From assembly GCA_949316235.1 (NCBI GenBank), contig OX438748.1, positions 8,125,001-8,189,000 on the forward strand: 64,000 nt of DNA, written 5' to 3'. Each line of letters starts with the position of its first letter. Position 1 is the stretch's first letter. The translations under genes and the position numbers were made by a program. Positions 32,786-46,870 of the stretch are shown here, piece after piece. The notes under the pieces were generated by a model. That model had not been told where the DNA came from, made no database searches, and saw nothing but the letters and a program-made list of their open reading frames with translations. This DNA comes from Oegoconia quadripuncta. Lineage: Eukaryota > Arthropoda > Insecta > Lepidoptera > Autostichidae.

Positions 32786-35700
32786 CGAAAAAAGGTACCT
32801 ATACATCCCGTATCAGTAGACGCAACTACAAAATAGTGAAAACATAATTATGGTTGCGTTTTATAAATTTGGTGTTTCATGTACATACTTAATTAATTAA
32901 AAAGAGATATAATATTTTATTATACTTACTTTACAACCTCCATCATGTGTTTCTGATTTCTTTTATATTGCCGTTTCTTCGGTTTTGTTTTTTTTTCGAG
33001 TCCATTTTCTATTATTAACTTTACCAACTTATTTATTTACAACTGTGATTACCTACCTAATAAATAAAATTATTTACACACATACAAAATTTTACCCTAA
33101 TTAAATAAACAAAACAAGAAAAAGAAAGTCCTGAATATGAATATGAAAAAAAGTTCGAATATTTGGGAGAGCGTCTCAGCGCACAACACAGGTCCATCCA
33201 GCAACGCGCCTAAGCGATCACTGTCGCATTGAGTACGAGTAACAGAGAAAGCGTTACTTAGAATTATAGGGCGTAAGTGCAAATCACAAAATTAATTATT
33301 TCAATTAAAATAGACGCATTATTGAAAATCTAAAACATGAATTTGTTTTAGTAACATATACGACACAATATTGTACAAAATATCATTTATGTTAGTGAAT
33401 GCATATCTGAGAAAAATAAGATTTCATGCATTTTTAGATGCTACTTTGCAATTAAATTCTATCGAGAGAAGATTGTGTAATTATGTTTTGAAAACATGAA
33501 TCATGTCAGAAATATGATCAATTTTACCTATAACTTTTTTTATAATGATACGAGCTATATGCTTTACAAAAAATGATAATCTTTCAACGCAATTGGCTGC
33601 TGTCAGCCTCTTAAATTATTTCGCTTCTCACGTTTCACGTCTTAACTCTCAACTTCTCACAGTTTTGTTTTTACGTTAGTTTTATTTTCGTTATTGCATT
33701 AGTTTCGTGTAGGATAGATTTAGGAAGATTAGCATATTTATTTGTGACTTACGTCATTTATATTGATTATTTGAATTAGAATTAGATTTCTTTTACACAA
33801 CGGGTTAGCTCTTGACCTCATTCACACCTGATGTTATATTAAGGTTAGGAATTGGGAGACTGTCTTATCTCAAACAGCCAGAAGACAACAATGCTCTCAA
33901 CATAGCTGCTTATTGGGAGACTTTGACAAGATAGTGACAATTAGCCAGGTGGACATCTAAAATACCCTACATCAACCAGGGGTTGTATTACCTAATTTGA
34001 ACGTAATCCTCATCGGTTACGTTATCACATGTGATTGGTTGGCTCATCACTCGTTCGGCAATTTGACGGTTTCTCATTGGTCAACGTAATCGATGACGAT
34101 ACCGATGAAGTTACATAATCTGAGGGCAGAGTACTGAACAAATACCCCGCTGAGAATCAAATCCGCGACCTTCGATTTGTAAACCGTAGGTAGGGTGGTG
34201 TTACAACATTGCACAAAGTATTTTGGAGTAACAGTGTTCAACATACCTACCTAATGCAAACACTAACATGTACCTACTCTTTTTTTCGAAAGCACTCTGC
34301 CATTCATTTGTAAAAAAGAAACAAAAACGTTTACACCATATTTTCCCTCTACATAAAAAAACGTACGAATGTTCCAGTTTTTCCTAGTATTCCCCAACTA
34401 GTCTGACGTCATAGTTTTCTGCAAAAATATTGTGGAAACAATCCATTTCTTCTCTGCGTATTAGGATTATGTACTCGAACTTAGTTAATTCATCATAATA
34501 TCAAGAATCCTATTTTTATACTTTTGTCTACAAGACTTGTCTTGAAAATAATAAAGATCTGCATTGCTCTATACGATTTGTCCTAATCGCCACGCTGGAC
34601 AAGCGAGTTGCCGATTGCATTTTTTTTATAAGCCCCCAACCACTGGTATATTGGTGTTATACCACAGATTACTAATAAGTTACTAAAGTAAGTTATACTT
34701 ATGATCATTAAGTCGCCTTTTACGACACATAGGACTCTCACCGACTATTGTTCCTATTCTACTCGTAATCTGCCGGGACCATGCAGCATGTTACACGATT
34801 CACAAATATCCGAAGATTTAACGCAATTATTTCCATGTACATAAAAAGTTAGCATCGAACAAACATCCCGTTTTTCCTGGCAGTGTGAATTTTCAAACCA
34901 GTCAGAGGTCGGGAGGCGGCGAATGAAAATGTAATTTGCGGTAGGTAATTCGGGCGAGGGCGCTCGCGTCGGTGCCTCGCCGCGCGTCGGGTTACAGCCA
35001 AATATAAATGAATTTACATATTATCACCGCAACACCAATAGATATTCGACCTACATAATTGTGATATTGTTTCACTATTATATTTGTAGCTTGGCTTGAC
35101 CGCTTGCAGTTTATTGAGACGTTTTGGTAAGCAATTTATTTAACTGTGCCAACGCCAACCGATAACTTGTAGTTTCTTAAATAATTCCAACATTTGTGAT
35201 TTTCTGTGAATTATCTTCACTGAACTATCTAACCTTTTCAAATAAGCAACTTTGAAATGTTTTTTCGGAAAGTCTTAAAGTCACATATTGCTTAATTGAC
35301 ACCCCAAAATACTCCGCCACAAATTTTTTTTTGTCGATTTTTTGTTTAACCTCCCAAAATCGATTTTTAACAATAGGACCTCAATGATATATACCAAATT
35401 TCAATTGTCTACGTCAAATAGTTTCTGAAATCAATCGTGATGGATGACAGACAGACACTTATCCCAGTGTCCCGTTTTGCCATTATTAACTCCTAAAACT
35501 CTTATTGGAATATTATAAATGATATCGTGATGTTAGCATGAACATGAATTAGTTCTAACGTATTAGAGGCAACAGTATAAAATTGTTGGAATTTCATTCC
35601 TTCTCATAAATATGCTTTCAAGAGAATTTGTTTCAAGTGTGATGCCAACTCTTTACAACAAACTGTTATGATTTATGTGCCTAATATTTCTTTTTAGACA

Positions 35701-36035
35701 TTCTTTACGTGTTTGTTTTGATTCAAACAAAGTATTGTATATATAGGTACGTAGGTGTCTATCGAATTATATATATGTGAAATGGTACATTTATAGTTAT
35801 ATTAGACGCTCAATGAATAAGCTTTGCCATCCAGCGAAGCAATGCAGATAGAATCTTGACGAACTCCCACACAGGTCGAATCCGTGCTACCTTCTAAACT
35901 AAGTGATGAGGTGACACAGCTTCAAGCTAGGTTTTTAATTACTCTCGTTTTAGAAAATTGATAGTGGTATATACACAGATATAGCTTAGAATTTTATTTT
36001 ATGTTGTTACTTTATGTTTTTAGTTTGTTATTTGT
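32786..36035. other. gro intron segment, no gene recognised
   Basis: Mostly AT-rich. At 34708-34792 there is a LINE-tail motif (GTCGCCTTTTACGACACATA ... TGCCGGGACCATGCAGCAT). At 34140-34200 a B-box-like AATCAAATCCGCGACCTTCG suggests a SINE relic. At 35287-35470 a decayed dispersed repeat ends GATGACAGACAGACAC. A CpG-rich patch lies at 34910-34990. Confidence 0.45.
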
Positions 36036-36263
36036 AACTAGCTTTCCGGCCGCGGCTTCGCCTGTGTGGAATAACTTTATCGCGGAAATTTGTTTATCCC
36101 ATGGGAACTACTCACTTTATCGGGATAAAAAATATCATATGTCTCAATCCAGGGTATATTCTACCTATTATACCAAATTTCATCCAAATCCGTTCATCCC
36201 TTTCGCCGTGATTGAGCAACAAACAAACAAATAAACAAACATCCAAACTTTCACATAGATATG
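36036..36263. repeat. short retroposon family, CTAGCTTTCCG edge
   Basis: AACTAGCTTTCCGGCCGCGG, CTACTCACTTTATCGGGATA, TTTCATCCAAATCCGTTCAT and a right end near ACTTTCACATAGATATGA. Same orientation as 27584-27780 and nearly complete. The open frame starting at 36001 is chance overlap. Confidence 0.75.
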
Positions 36264-37924
36264 ATTTAGGTATATTAGTTCAGTAAGCGAACTTCCTATA
36301 ATCTTAAAGTTTCTAATTTCTAACATGGATACGGTACCTATATGTGACAGACCAAAAATGTTTTCTAACAAATCGGTAGCTTGCTTTAGGTATAGTGTAG
36401 GTGTTTAGTTATAAAACATAGAATGACCATAGTGAATATGCTTAGAACTCCTGTAACTATTTTCAAAACGATCACTAAATCTTTATATTTATGAAAAAAT
36501 TCACCGCGCGCAACTATCACGACTCAATAAACTATTTCAGGAAAATATAAAGTAGCCTTAGATTAGTTTTTTTGAAAATTGTTGTAGGAGATCCTACAAG
36601 CAATGAAGGTCACAGTGGTAAATTAATTTAATATGGGAGGTTTATAACTAAACGCCTATACTATATCTGAAGCAAGCTTCTGAATGGGTAAAAAACATTT
36701 TTATTCCATTACTGAGGGGTACTCTATATATTTCTACACAAAATCAGGAACCTTAAGATTATAAGTAGTTACTCCACAAAAATTAACTGGACTATCTTAA
36801 ATTTTACTTTGACATTATATTGTTTGAAATTGATTGGCGTGTGATCGAAGAACTGACCACACGTACACGCACATTATCTTCACTCATCCACCGAACATGC
36901 CAATTAGACTATCAATCAGACTTCAATCGAGTTTCATAGTAGACAGCGTGAGTGTTGCAATGTCTATTTACGCAGATATTGTATAGATATTGTAATACCT
37001 CAAGAGAAAAACGGCTCGGGGTTCACCCAAACTCTTAGCAGTCTCTAAGTATAAGGGCGGTACAAATATCACTTCGAAATATGTGACTTTTCAATAAGAA
37101 ATTTACGATATGGAAGTAGAAATAGTTCATTACATTCCGGAAAAGGATGCACAATTCATATCCGAGTGGCGACTGGCGTCCTAACAATGATATGAATTCC
37201 CTAATGGCCTTTCGACTCCTCCTATTAGCATGCAGGATATTTTCAATTACCATTTCAATACTGCTTGTGACGTCGCAATCATTATGAATTTATAGATATG
37301 TAGTTAAAAATGGGAGCCTATTACAAAAAATATAGATAAAATCATGTTTATATCAACTTGACTGATACTGTAAATACTACCACTAGGCAAAAAAATGCTT
37401 AATTAGTTAAACGTAAATAAATTATGTTAAAGTCAGCATATTTATACAATATTAATACTAATTAAAATTAGTTAGTGCTCTATCCATAAACATATCCAAA
37501 AACAACAGAAAACTTAGAGTTAAAAATTTATGATGGGTTTTGAACATTTAAATTTTCTGACAAAAGTCCCATCTGGCCACGACGTATCATCAAAGGGTTA
37601 TTGTTATGAAATGTTGATTTTTTTTGGTAAGACCTCGCACGTTTTAACAAACCTGACATTTATAATTTTTTATTCTGAACGTATTGTCGGAAGTCCAAAT
37701 CGATATTTTACTCTACAAATCCATCATCGAACTTAGCTACGGGGAGGGTTTCCACTCGTTCGTTGTCGACATTCATTCGTACTGCGCATAACGAATGAAG
37801 CATAAATAAATGTTTAGCATATACGTTTCAGATCGCCTTAGTCTATACTACCAAAAAAACAATTGACAAAAATATGGTTGAACATCCATATAAAATATGT
37901 AGTTCTAAAAACACGCAACATTTC
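36264..37924. other. gro intron segment, no gene recognised
   Basis: AT-rich; open frames under 80 codons only, none with a recognisable domain. Confidence 0.45.
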
Positions 37925-38080
37925 CACCATCCATCTCCTGGCTCCATCATCAGGTCGTCGACACCAAGTGTAATATATTGGATCAAAACGAATCATATGA
38001 GCCCAAACTCGAGTGGTTTACTAGTAGCCACTGAAGAGTGTCACCATCAACCTCCTGGCTTTATCATCAGATCAGCTCCA
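37925..38080. repeat. diverged direct repeat, about 117-base period
   Basis: CACCATCCATCTCCTGGCTC with CATCATCAGGTC at 37925 is repeated as CACCATCAACCTCCTGGCTT with ATCATCAGATC at 38042. The CTGGCTCCATCATCAGATC motif is one I associate with dispersed lepidopteran repeats. The 119-codon frame over it is not treated as a gene. Confidence 0.5.
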
Positions 38081-41000
38081 AGATACCCAATTATAGTAAT
38101 GTCACCAGAATTACTTATACAAACAAAGTTTCATTTCGATACGACAATTAGAAGTAGGTTTAAATTAACTTTCAACATTTCATTACATTTGTTAGTTACA
38201 AGTGAAGCTAATAAAAGCCTGTTAATAAAATGATTTTATTTGAAAACTCCATCACTATTACAGCTTTCCGCACGGCAAAGAGGTTTTATTCAAACACGAC
38301 CAGAAAATATACCGCTCAAATAGTGGTGTGTGAAATAAATCCACGTCGAGGGAACGCGACAAACAGATCCAATGACTGTGGCGTGGCGGCGGCGGGCGGT
38401 CGGAATGAAAGTACTATTTGTGGCTTGTGGCCAATGCGGTCCGCTTACACCTCCATGCAGCACATGTGCACTTACTATTAAAAGCTGGTGACTATCAATG
38501 GATCGTAGGGTTCAAAAGTGCATATATAATGGTTCAACGCAAACGATCAGTGACGCCGCGAGGTTAGTTTTAGGATGGAGCGAGATCTCCTTGCTTGCTA
38601 TTAAGTATGAAACCGGTCATACATGTAAGCATGAAACTCAGAAGATTTCACATCAAGTCTTATCTTAAGTCAAATGGTAAATATATTTATTTCTTTTGTT
38701 TTTTTTACCATCTTGGCGCCCTTTGGGAAGTGGCGCCTCTATGGCAAGCCGGCCCTGCAAGCGATTATCATTTTTATGAATCTAGAGATTGTCGCTATTA
38801 CGGAATCCGGATATATGTATGTATATTACCTGCGTCATTTAGAAACGTGAAACAATTTCTATTACTGCTGTAACACTGTCACATGAATTTCGCAATGAAC
38901 CCCATAATGAATCATAATAGTTCCTTGTAAAGGGCTGCCATATAACATTATGTCAAACTACAGTAGAATGACGTAACGTAACACTTAGAACTTACTCGTA
39001 TTATATAACTATAAAAAGTTATAAGAACTTTTTTCTGAAATGAGTCCTATATACATTAGGTCACAAAAACAAGGGAGTTATGTCACCATTTTAAATTTGT
39101 ATGAGTCTTTGTGTCGCCACTTTCAGAGTAGTAGCATTACACTCAATCCCAGCTCAAACGCGTGTACGAAAAAATGTATAGCATTTTTCATGTTAGGGTC
39201 CTACTTTAAAATTCGAACCTATAGAATACATAAGTACATATCAATATTTGTCCATAGTCTAAGAAGCACACATGTCTAACTGATCCCGTACAGATTCAAC
39301 CCTCTTTTCTGGATTAGAAGTTGGGGGAGAAATGCGCATTACCAACGTGTGACCTACTCGTATAATAAGACTTGATAAATCTTCGAGGACTACCAGAAAA
39401 GAGCGTACGAAATCACTTAATCTTGATAAGAGATTGCAGTAAGGGCAGAATCCCCGGGGTTTTCAAAGAAGGAATGATTAATCGTGGTAGTTTCATTTTC
39501 TATTATATGGATTATCGGCGTTGAGTGTCGTGAACTTTACGTTCTTAGTTTACTTTTAAATCCACCAATATTCATTGTTATAGAAATTGTAACATAAGCG
39601 CCATAAAACACGTAAATTTATCACATAACCCTAGTACTTGATGTAGGTACTACTATTGTCAATATGTTGTATAACACGAATAGATATTATGAACTTACAT
39701 GGAATAAAATATTAATCAAACCGAGTTACCTAAGCCATCCATAAAATACGCAACGTAGACACGTATGTATATTCGTGAACTAACAACAATAAAATCGAAT
39801 AAACGTCAAAGTAACTCCTATATTAACATTGTAAATTTTAAAGTGGTATATATTCAAAAGAGCTCATTATGTTAATTCGTCCTCGATTCACGTTGAATCT
39901 GTGAACGAAATTAATGTGCATTTAAATGGAAAATACGAGGCAGGCCAATAAACACAGTGGCTCCGTAACGCCTCGATTTATCATTTCGTTTGACCGCCCG
40001 CGTATTGTTTATATGGTTAATTTTATTTGTTGCTCGTCAACCGGCTTATCGAGTCATTATAATTAAATATAATTTCAATGTGGAAACATTTTCGGCTTTC
40101 TATTTTAATTTGTAATTTTGTGTTCATTCATATGTTTTGTTACTGGTTTATTTTATCTTTGCACTTTACTCATTTAATGCGTGTTTACGATTCAGTGTAA
40201 TAATTTCATCGTCGTTAAGGGTTTACGGCAGTCCATACAAACTTTTAAGTCCAAGCTTTTACTAAATGAATAAACCGATTGTAATGAAAATTTCTACGCA
40301 TAAAACACGTTAGCATCTAAAAAGTTAGTAGAGAACACTTTCGTAAAAGACTATTGAAACTAAATTAGAGCCATTTTAAGTGTTTCATAGTAACAGAAAA
40401 ATTCAATATATTCTTTTAAATTGAATATTTTGAAAATCTTTACAAGTAACTTTTTAGATCTATGTACCCTGCTTGTATGTATAAAGTTTTATTAGGACTG
40501 GTATATTTATTTCGGATAATTTAGACTTGAAAGTTTATATAGAGTGACGTGTGCGATAAACTCTCTTAAGAATTTCATCAACGCTATAATTTTTCAGTGT
40601 AATAAAACTACTTACATAAAAATCTTATGCATGATTCAAATTCACGTCACATGATTTAAATAACTTAGACTATCCAAAACTCGTCGTGAACAGTGCCAGC
40701 AGTCTATATCCGATTGCATTGATTACCGTCTTTACTGAATGTTAATGTTGATTTTATTCAAAGAAATAGATCGCTGTATAATATGCCCATTCGTTATCTG
40801 TCATGTTTTATTAGATAGCTACACAAATGTTAGCCTGTGGACATTTCTATCTGTGACCTTTATCTGTGTTTAATCTATTTATTAATGTATGTATTCATAG
40901 ATTATTGCAGCTAATTAACCTCAATACTTTGTAGATTGTTATCTGTAATCTCACAGAAAGACGTCAGTAGAAATAAGTCGATTAGTTTCGTAGTGAAAAA

Positions 41001-41254
41001 ATGTCATCCGTCACTCTAATATTTCGGTAAGAAGCCAGACAGAATCTCTTTTTTCTCATCACACCAATAGCAGCCTATAGAAGTCCACTACTGGATCTAA
41101 CCCCTCCCATGTCGTGATTTGCATTGCTTTCCATGGGAGGGTTTATCCTGACCCCCGATTTCTGCAGACGCGCGCCCCGGACGGGAGTGTTTCACTATCT
41201 TTTTTGTTCATTCAACGAATTGGCTAATTTAATTTTTTTTTTGTTTGTTTTCAG
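38081..41254. other. end of the 39.5 kb gro intron
   Basis: No gene. A short piece CCATCTTGGCGCCCTTTGGG ... CAAGCCGGCCCTGC at 38707-38757 and CCTATAGAAGTCCACTACTGG at 41074-41094 look like common dispersed repeat pieces. The last bases are a polypyrimidine tract and TTTTCAG before the exon at 41255. Confidence 0.45.
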
Positions 41255-41392
41255 ACGGAAATAGCGAAAAGGTTAAATGCAATAATAGCGCAGATCCTGC
41301 CGTTCCTGTCTCAGGAGCACCAGCAGCAGGTGGCGTCGGCTGTAGAGCGCGCGAAGCAGGTCACTATGACTGAGCTCAATGCCATCATTGGG
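41255..41392 (+). CDS. gro: groucho exon, second half of Q domain
   Basis: This 138-base exon of 46 codons is phase 0 at both ends. A T-rich tract and TTTTCAG acceptor precede it, and GTGAGC follows. The product begins [18 protein letters not shown], continues [20 protein letters not shown] and ends TELNAIIG. This is the second amphipathic helix of the Groucho/TLE tetramerisation domain, where the family reads [23 protein letters not shown]. It includes the leucine/isoleucine positions that form the coiled-coil core. It is separated from the preceding exon by about 39.5 kb of intron. Confidence 0.96.
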
Positions 41393-42770
41393 GTGAGCGC
41401 CTGCTTATCTTATCTCTTTCACAGTTCCCTACAGGGTTCGAAATGGAAATAATTTATGAATGAAAATTAACAAATATAACTTGTTCTCGATTGTTGATAA
41501 TTAGGAACTAGAACCTAGTAATTATCACCTTATAAATATCAAATGCAGAAATAACGATCCCGTCAATTAAATATATTATATTATTATTAATTTTTATTAT
41601 TATTAAGAGCCCATAGTGTCCCACTGCTGGGCAAAGGCCTCCCTCATCTGTTTCCAACCGTTTGTGTTCTTGGCGAGCACAAACCATATATTATATTACC
41701 TAAAATTTAAATTACATCGCGTGACTTTACAAGTTTGAAATTTCGAACCTTGATTCCGTTCCATTCCCGTGCCTCACTAACCAGCAGGTCTGATACAATA
41801 ACTCAAAGACCAGATTTGTAATGTGTACCACTTTTCCGCAACCGTACTCACCTTGCATGCGAGTGCTCCAGTGCCTTGAACTTGAGCTGAATCCGTCCAT
41901 CTTATCTTAACTGGATAATCTTAATAATCTACCACAATCAACTTTAGTAGCGTCTGATGAACACAATATTGGAACACACATATTAGAAAAATACTAAGAA
42001 GAAATGTACTTGACTCTTGATTCCACCATGCAACTGGTCAGTAAATACTCGCGAGCTCAGCATTCCATAAGTACAAATCCTTGAAAATTTACGCAACAGG
42101 TTTTTTTTTCACCAAGCAGTGAAGTTATATAGATAATGACAATAACCAATTGACTACACAATTGTCAGGCGCGGCGACCTCACAACACGCGCCCTATTTA
42201 AAGCTTCAAACTTATTTTATCAAATTAAATACACTTTATTATACAAAATAAAAATTATTTTCATACAGAATTTTAGCAATATCGATAGTTTGTATATTTC
42301 ATTTCATTTCATTACTAGGGAAACACTCGACCATAAGTCGACCAATAAGCGCTCTTCACTACACACTAAAAATTTATGACCTCGTGTCGAGCTACATAAA
42401 GTACATAAGCGCTCTCAATTGTTTTAGTACTAAGTGCATATAGACAATTATGGTGCTGAAAGAATTAATTAATAGCTATAACATGCAATATTCATAGCCC
42501 AGTAATTACATAGTATAAGCACACAATTTTATCAGAGAGAAAAGGCATAACAAGTAAATTAAAACTATTACGTACAAATGCACACATCACCATCTTCAGT
42601 AAATGCCAAAGCAACCGCAAGAGGTCTGCAATTGAACACTAACCAAACATTTGACATTTACTTTAACATTATGAAGACTTGAGCAAGCATGAAGCATGTT
42701 ATTTACCGAGTGCAGATTTTATTGACTTCCATTGGAGATCATGTTTTACAAACCATTTGATAATCGCTTT
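41393..42770. other. start of the 12.7 kb gro intron
   Basis: GTGAGC donor at 41393. At 41605-41680 a LINE-like piece reads GTGTCCCACTGCTGGGCAAA then GGCCTCCCTCATCTG. The rest is AT-rich without recognised features. Confidence 0.5.
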
Positions 42771-42920
42771 TAGAATTTGGCCTTGCAGCAGTGGATGAGT
42801 CCACTACCGGATTTAAGGACATCATCATTCCGGTAGTGGACTCATCCACTACCGGACTTAAGGACGTCCACTACCGGATTTAAGGACATCATCATTCCAC
42901 TGCTGCAAGGCCAAATTCTA
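42771..42920. repeat. nested palindrome with internal direct repeats
   Basis: Outer arms 42771-42795 and 42896-42920 are a perfect 25-bp inverted repeat (TAGAATTTGGCCTTGCAGCA...). Inside, a 33-base unit beginning GTCCACTACCGGATTTAAGG occurs identically at 42799-42831 and 42866-42898, with a partial copy at 42844-42865. A perfect 11-bp palindrome with a 4-base loop (CCGGTAGTGGA/TCCACTACCGG) lies at 42830-42855. Confidence 0.9.
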
Positions 42921-44640
42921 AATTCGCATGTCTCAACATGCGAAATGCGAATGAACGCTTTGGAAATTTCGTCAATATAGCAGTAAAAAAACTCAAAAAA
43001 ATATTTATTGTGTAGGATTACTTGAAAACGTCACATTTTTTATCTTATTATTAAAGTTTTTGACAGTGAACGAAGACAGGCAAATGATGGTTGCGATTGC
43101 TGATCCTTAATTACAAAATTCTATTGATTAGCTCGAGTAATGTGGACCCCATGGATTATGTTCTCCACCAGTGTCTTATTAACAGTCTATACCAGTGTAA
43201 GAGAGCCGGCATCGCCATATTTAACTGGGCGAGATTCGAATTGACGCTACTAACCAATAATGTTTGGAAATCCATTAATCGTCTGTTACAATGACCCCTC
43301 ATGGAAGGGACGGGTTGGTCCCATTTTTTTCATTTACAGCAATCTGTCAACACCTACGCCAACGCTTAACATCCGCAAAACCACAAAGCTTTTCTACGGA
43401 AATTAGTCCTTTCATCTTTAAGAGCATCTTAAATAAATAAAGCGAAATTAATATATCTCGGAATATTATCGTTCCGTTTTACGTTGAACTTTACGCCGAA
43501 TTCCGAGCAACAAATTAAATTTCTTCATAACATTTCACGCGAGTCAATTTAACACGTGTCTTGTTTGTACAGTCGGCCTGTAAATGTGCCATAGCGATGC
43601 TAGCGTGGCAACTGTCCAAACAGCGTTACCATGAAATGAGACTTGTTATTCTATAGCCTCTCTATTTCTCCTAAATGGGAGAGCGAGATAATTCAAATCG
43701 ACAAGTAATTGAAATTAGTCACGAATTTAGAACAAAACAACTCGTTATTGTCATGTATTGTGATGATTTTGATTCAATTGATATTCTGATAGTTCATAAT
43801 TTCTGTATAATGTAAAAAATTTAAAACAATATAAAATAAAATTGTTCAAGAAAATATGTAAATTATGAAAAAAACTGCGGAGCAGATAATCAAATTTTAA
43901 ACTATCGAAAACAAAATCAAGTAAACAGAATATTTGGTCGAAGTCCGGTAATGTTTCGTTGACATTGACATATAATGATCATTTATGTAGTTTTCTCGTG
44001 ATTACATAATGTCAATGTATTACTGTCAATGTTTATTTTGCCGTCAGTCAACGATGCAGAATAATATAACTAGGTAGTTTGTTTCACCAAGAAAAACGCT
44101 GCTTGAAATAAAACCGACATTTAGTATTCACTTTTATTGTTTCTCAAACGTTTCCTCGAATAAAACACAAAATGTAATCGTTAAATAAGGTATATTATTA
44201 GACTCCTAATATAAATACACGTAGCGGAAATAGCCGTTAGTTGGAGAGTATGAAAGTAAGTCGGTCCTAAAAGCACGGCTTTCAACAGGTCGAAAGTTCT
44301 CCGGTCGTTAATTAAACTATCTAAGCCACGCAAGACGAGCTGGCGGCCAGCCAGAACTGAGAAATTGATAAAATTGCTACAAACTAGAAATGTTTTATTT
44401 AGGAAATTATGTTAAAACGTCTACGACCTTTATGTGGCGAATTAACATGTTTTCTAATGCTACACCGGCTGGGAAACTATTTGTCACCCGCGTGGGTAGG
44501 CGCGCCATGAAACAGTAATGACCGCACTATTAGCATCCACCACATTGTACATAATACATACTACCCGACGCTAACAGCCCCCCGGTCCGCGAATTAGAAT
44601 CTGTCCTCAAATTGTGGGCTCTAACTAATCACACAACCAT
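42921..44640. other. gro intron segment, no gene recognised
   Basis: AT-rich, repeat-poor by eye. The 67-codon frame at 43091-43294 has no recognisable domain. Confidence 0.4.
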
Positions 44641-46870
44641 ATAATTGTATTTTTTAGCCGAGAGGTGTCGTGAGGACTTCATTGCCGCCTATTATTTCAA
44701 TAGGCTCGGGTATTCGTGGTCGGCTGCCAAGTCGTTAGTGCGACCTATTCTTGCGATGTGTTAACGCTTGGCGTTTCGTATCGTGAATAGGTCTGTGCAG
44801 ACTAAAATAAATCACTTTAAAGATAATGAGGGCGAAAATAAAGTGGTGGAACTCACTCGTCGCTCACTCGTCTGCGGCCGATAGACTCTTGTGGTGCGCG
44901 AATGTTGGCGGTGAGCCAACTCGATCACACGAGCACGATACCGGCCCTCGCTATCCAATACAAAGGCATCCAATACCAACTTTAAAACAAACGTTCACAA
45001 TTTTAGCTGGTCGTGTTGTTTACGCGATAGATAGGTGACAAAAGTGTCGCCACCGAAAATTAGCACGTCTTAACACCTGAATGGTTTGTAACCTTTGGCG
45101 GCGAAGCAACAGACTCATGAATTATTTACACACGTTCGAGCACTTCCATCTTGTTAATAACCATACCCTTAATTACTAAATGCCGTTGCGGCATTCAACA
45201 TATTAATGCTAATAGCGACGATGGCTGCGTAAATTATGTTTTATTACTTTTTCATTCGCTACGCAGGTCTCGTCTGTCGCGCGCATTATGAGTACTCCAC
45301 AGGAATAGATAGGACCCCTTTTATACCGTCACTACGCGCGGAAAAACACCTAGAGGATAAAAGAAAATACCTTAAGACCCCAAAGTATTTGCCGAAGGTT
45401 CATCGGCCCCTCCTCTCCGTAAGGATTTACCTACATGTATAGATTACCGAACAGCCTTCGAGACACCGGCAAAACGTAATATCGCTCTCCCCCTATAAAA
45501 CACTCTAATTTAAATAAAAAAGCGGCGCCACCTTCCGTATGTCGGTCCTTTTTTATTACGAACCTTTTTTATTTTCGGGTCAGCTAGGGATCAAAGGGGC
45601 TCTCCCCTGAGAGCGGCCGCCCGCCGCCGCCCTCTCCGTCTGATTTGCAACGATTCCGCTGCGCGCCGATTTGTGAAGAGGGAATAGTCCTCAAATTGGG
45701 GACTGTTTGCCTGCCTATTAAAATCACTTACCGTTCTGAGTGCTAGCTCCGTTTTGTAATTTAAACGTCTTGTTTCTATGAATGCTTTGTTTACAGGATG
45801 AATGTCGTCAATTGGTCTATTACTGGCTCTTCTCGTCTTCGACTATTGAAATTGGTTATCTTTATTGTAGTGACGTATGTATACATATAATATAAAGAAT
45901 CATCTGAAGAGAAATGAGTAAGGCCATGAATGACTCATAAATCAAGAGCATCAATAGAGAGAGGTGATAAGTGTATGTACCTGTTCGCCATTGTGTATGG
46001 CGAATGTGCGTGAGTTTAACGACAAAGCGAGTGGAGCGGAACGTCACTCGAGCCCCGTTATCGGTACATCATTTCTCGTTCTGATTTTATTCCGCGTCGC
46101 CGGCCCCGAGGGGTGGCCCCCGACCTCCGAGGTAATAGCTTCCAGATACGAGCACCCTCTCATACTCACCTCACCTATACATGACACAACTGTTCGCATT
46201 GAAACAATATTCACGTAAAACCAGATCGATACACGAGCGTCCTTGTGACCGTGTAACAGATACGCGTATCGAATCCGATAACGAATCTCGATCTCTAATG
46301 TTTATTAAACAACAATTTGTAATTGAAATGCCGTATCATTGACATAAGTATGTGAAATATACAAGTGTATTATGTGTATACCAGTTTATGCAACATTATC
46401 TCGAGAGATAGGTGAGCAAACACAAGCGAGCGCTGTGTAAATAGAGCGTATCTGTTTCCCCGTCGATGGCTTTATAAACAAGCGACTCGTGAAAACATTT
46501 CCATCTAGTTTACGCCGGGTCCCGCGCCCTCTGATAAAAATTACGATGGGAATAAATCGGGGTGCGGAGGGGTTGCGGGCGGGGGTAACATGAATTTGTC
46601 ATTTTTTCCCAGGCACGTTCGCGGGCGGGTGATAAATATTGCATTGCAGGCTCTCGGCGTTTCTTGTGCGTCTACCCGCACGCCCCGCAGGCCGCATTAA
46701 CTTCTCCCTACCTCTACGGAGCTGCTTGTTTTTCAACGCGTGGAAGTGAGTTAGGGCCCATTCTGTCGTCGCTTCCAATGAAATTATGTAATCAGTTTTA
46801 CGACTCATCCGGCCCGCGTTTTTCTTATATTTCTGCGTTTTTTGTTGGGGATTTCTGATCCTATTTGTCA
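44641..46870. other. repeat-poor, relatively CpG-containing gro intron block
   Basis: Higher GC than the flanks, few simple repeats, no copies of the SINE or LINE families, and several overlapping short frames on both strands without domains (for example 44826-45038, 46599-46871). The pattern fits conserved intronic regulatory DNA, but nothing in one sequence can show it. Confidence 0.35.

Noticed and set aside
37874..38233. 119-codon + strand gene
   Set aside because: It runs over a diverged direct repeat (CTCCTGGCT..ATCATCAG) that belongs to a dispersed family; no domain seen.
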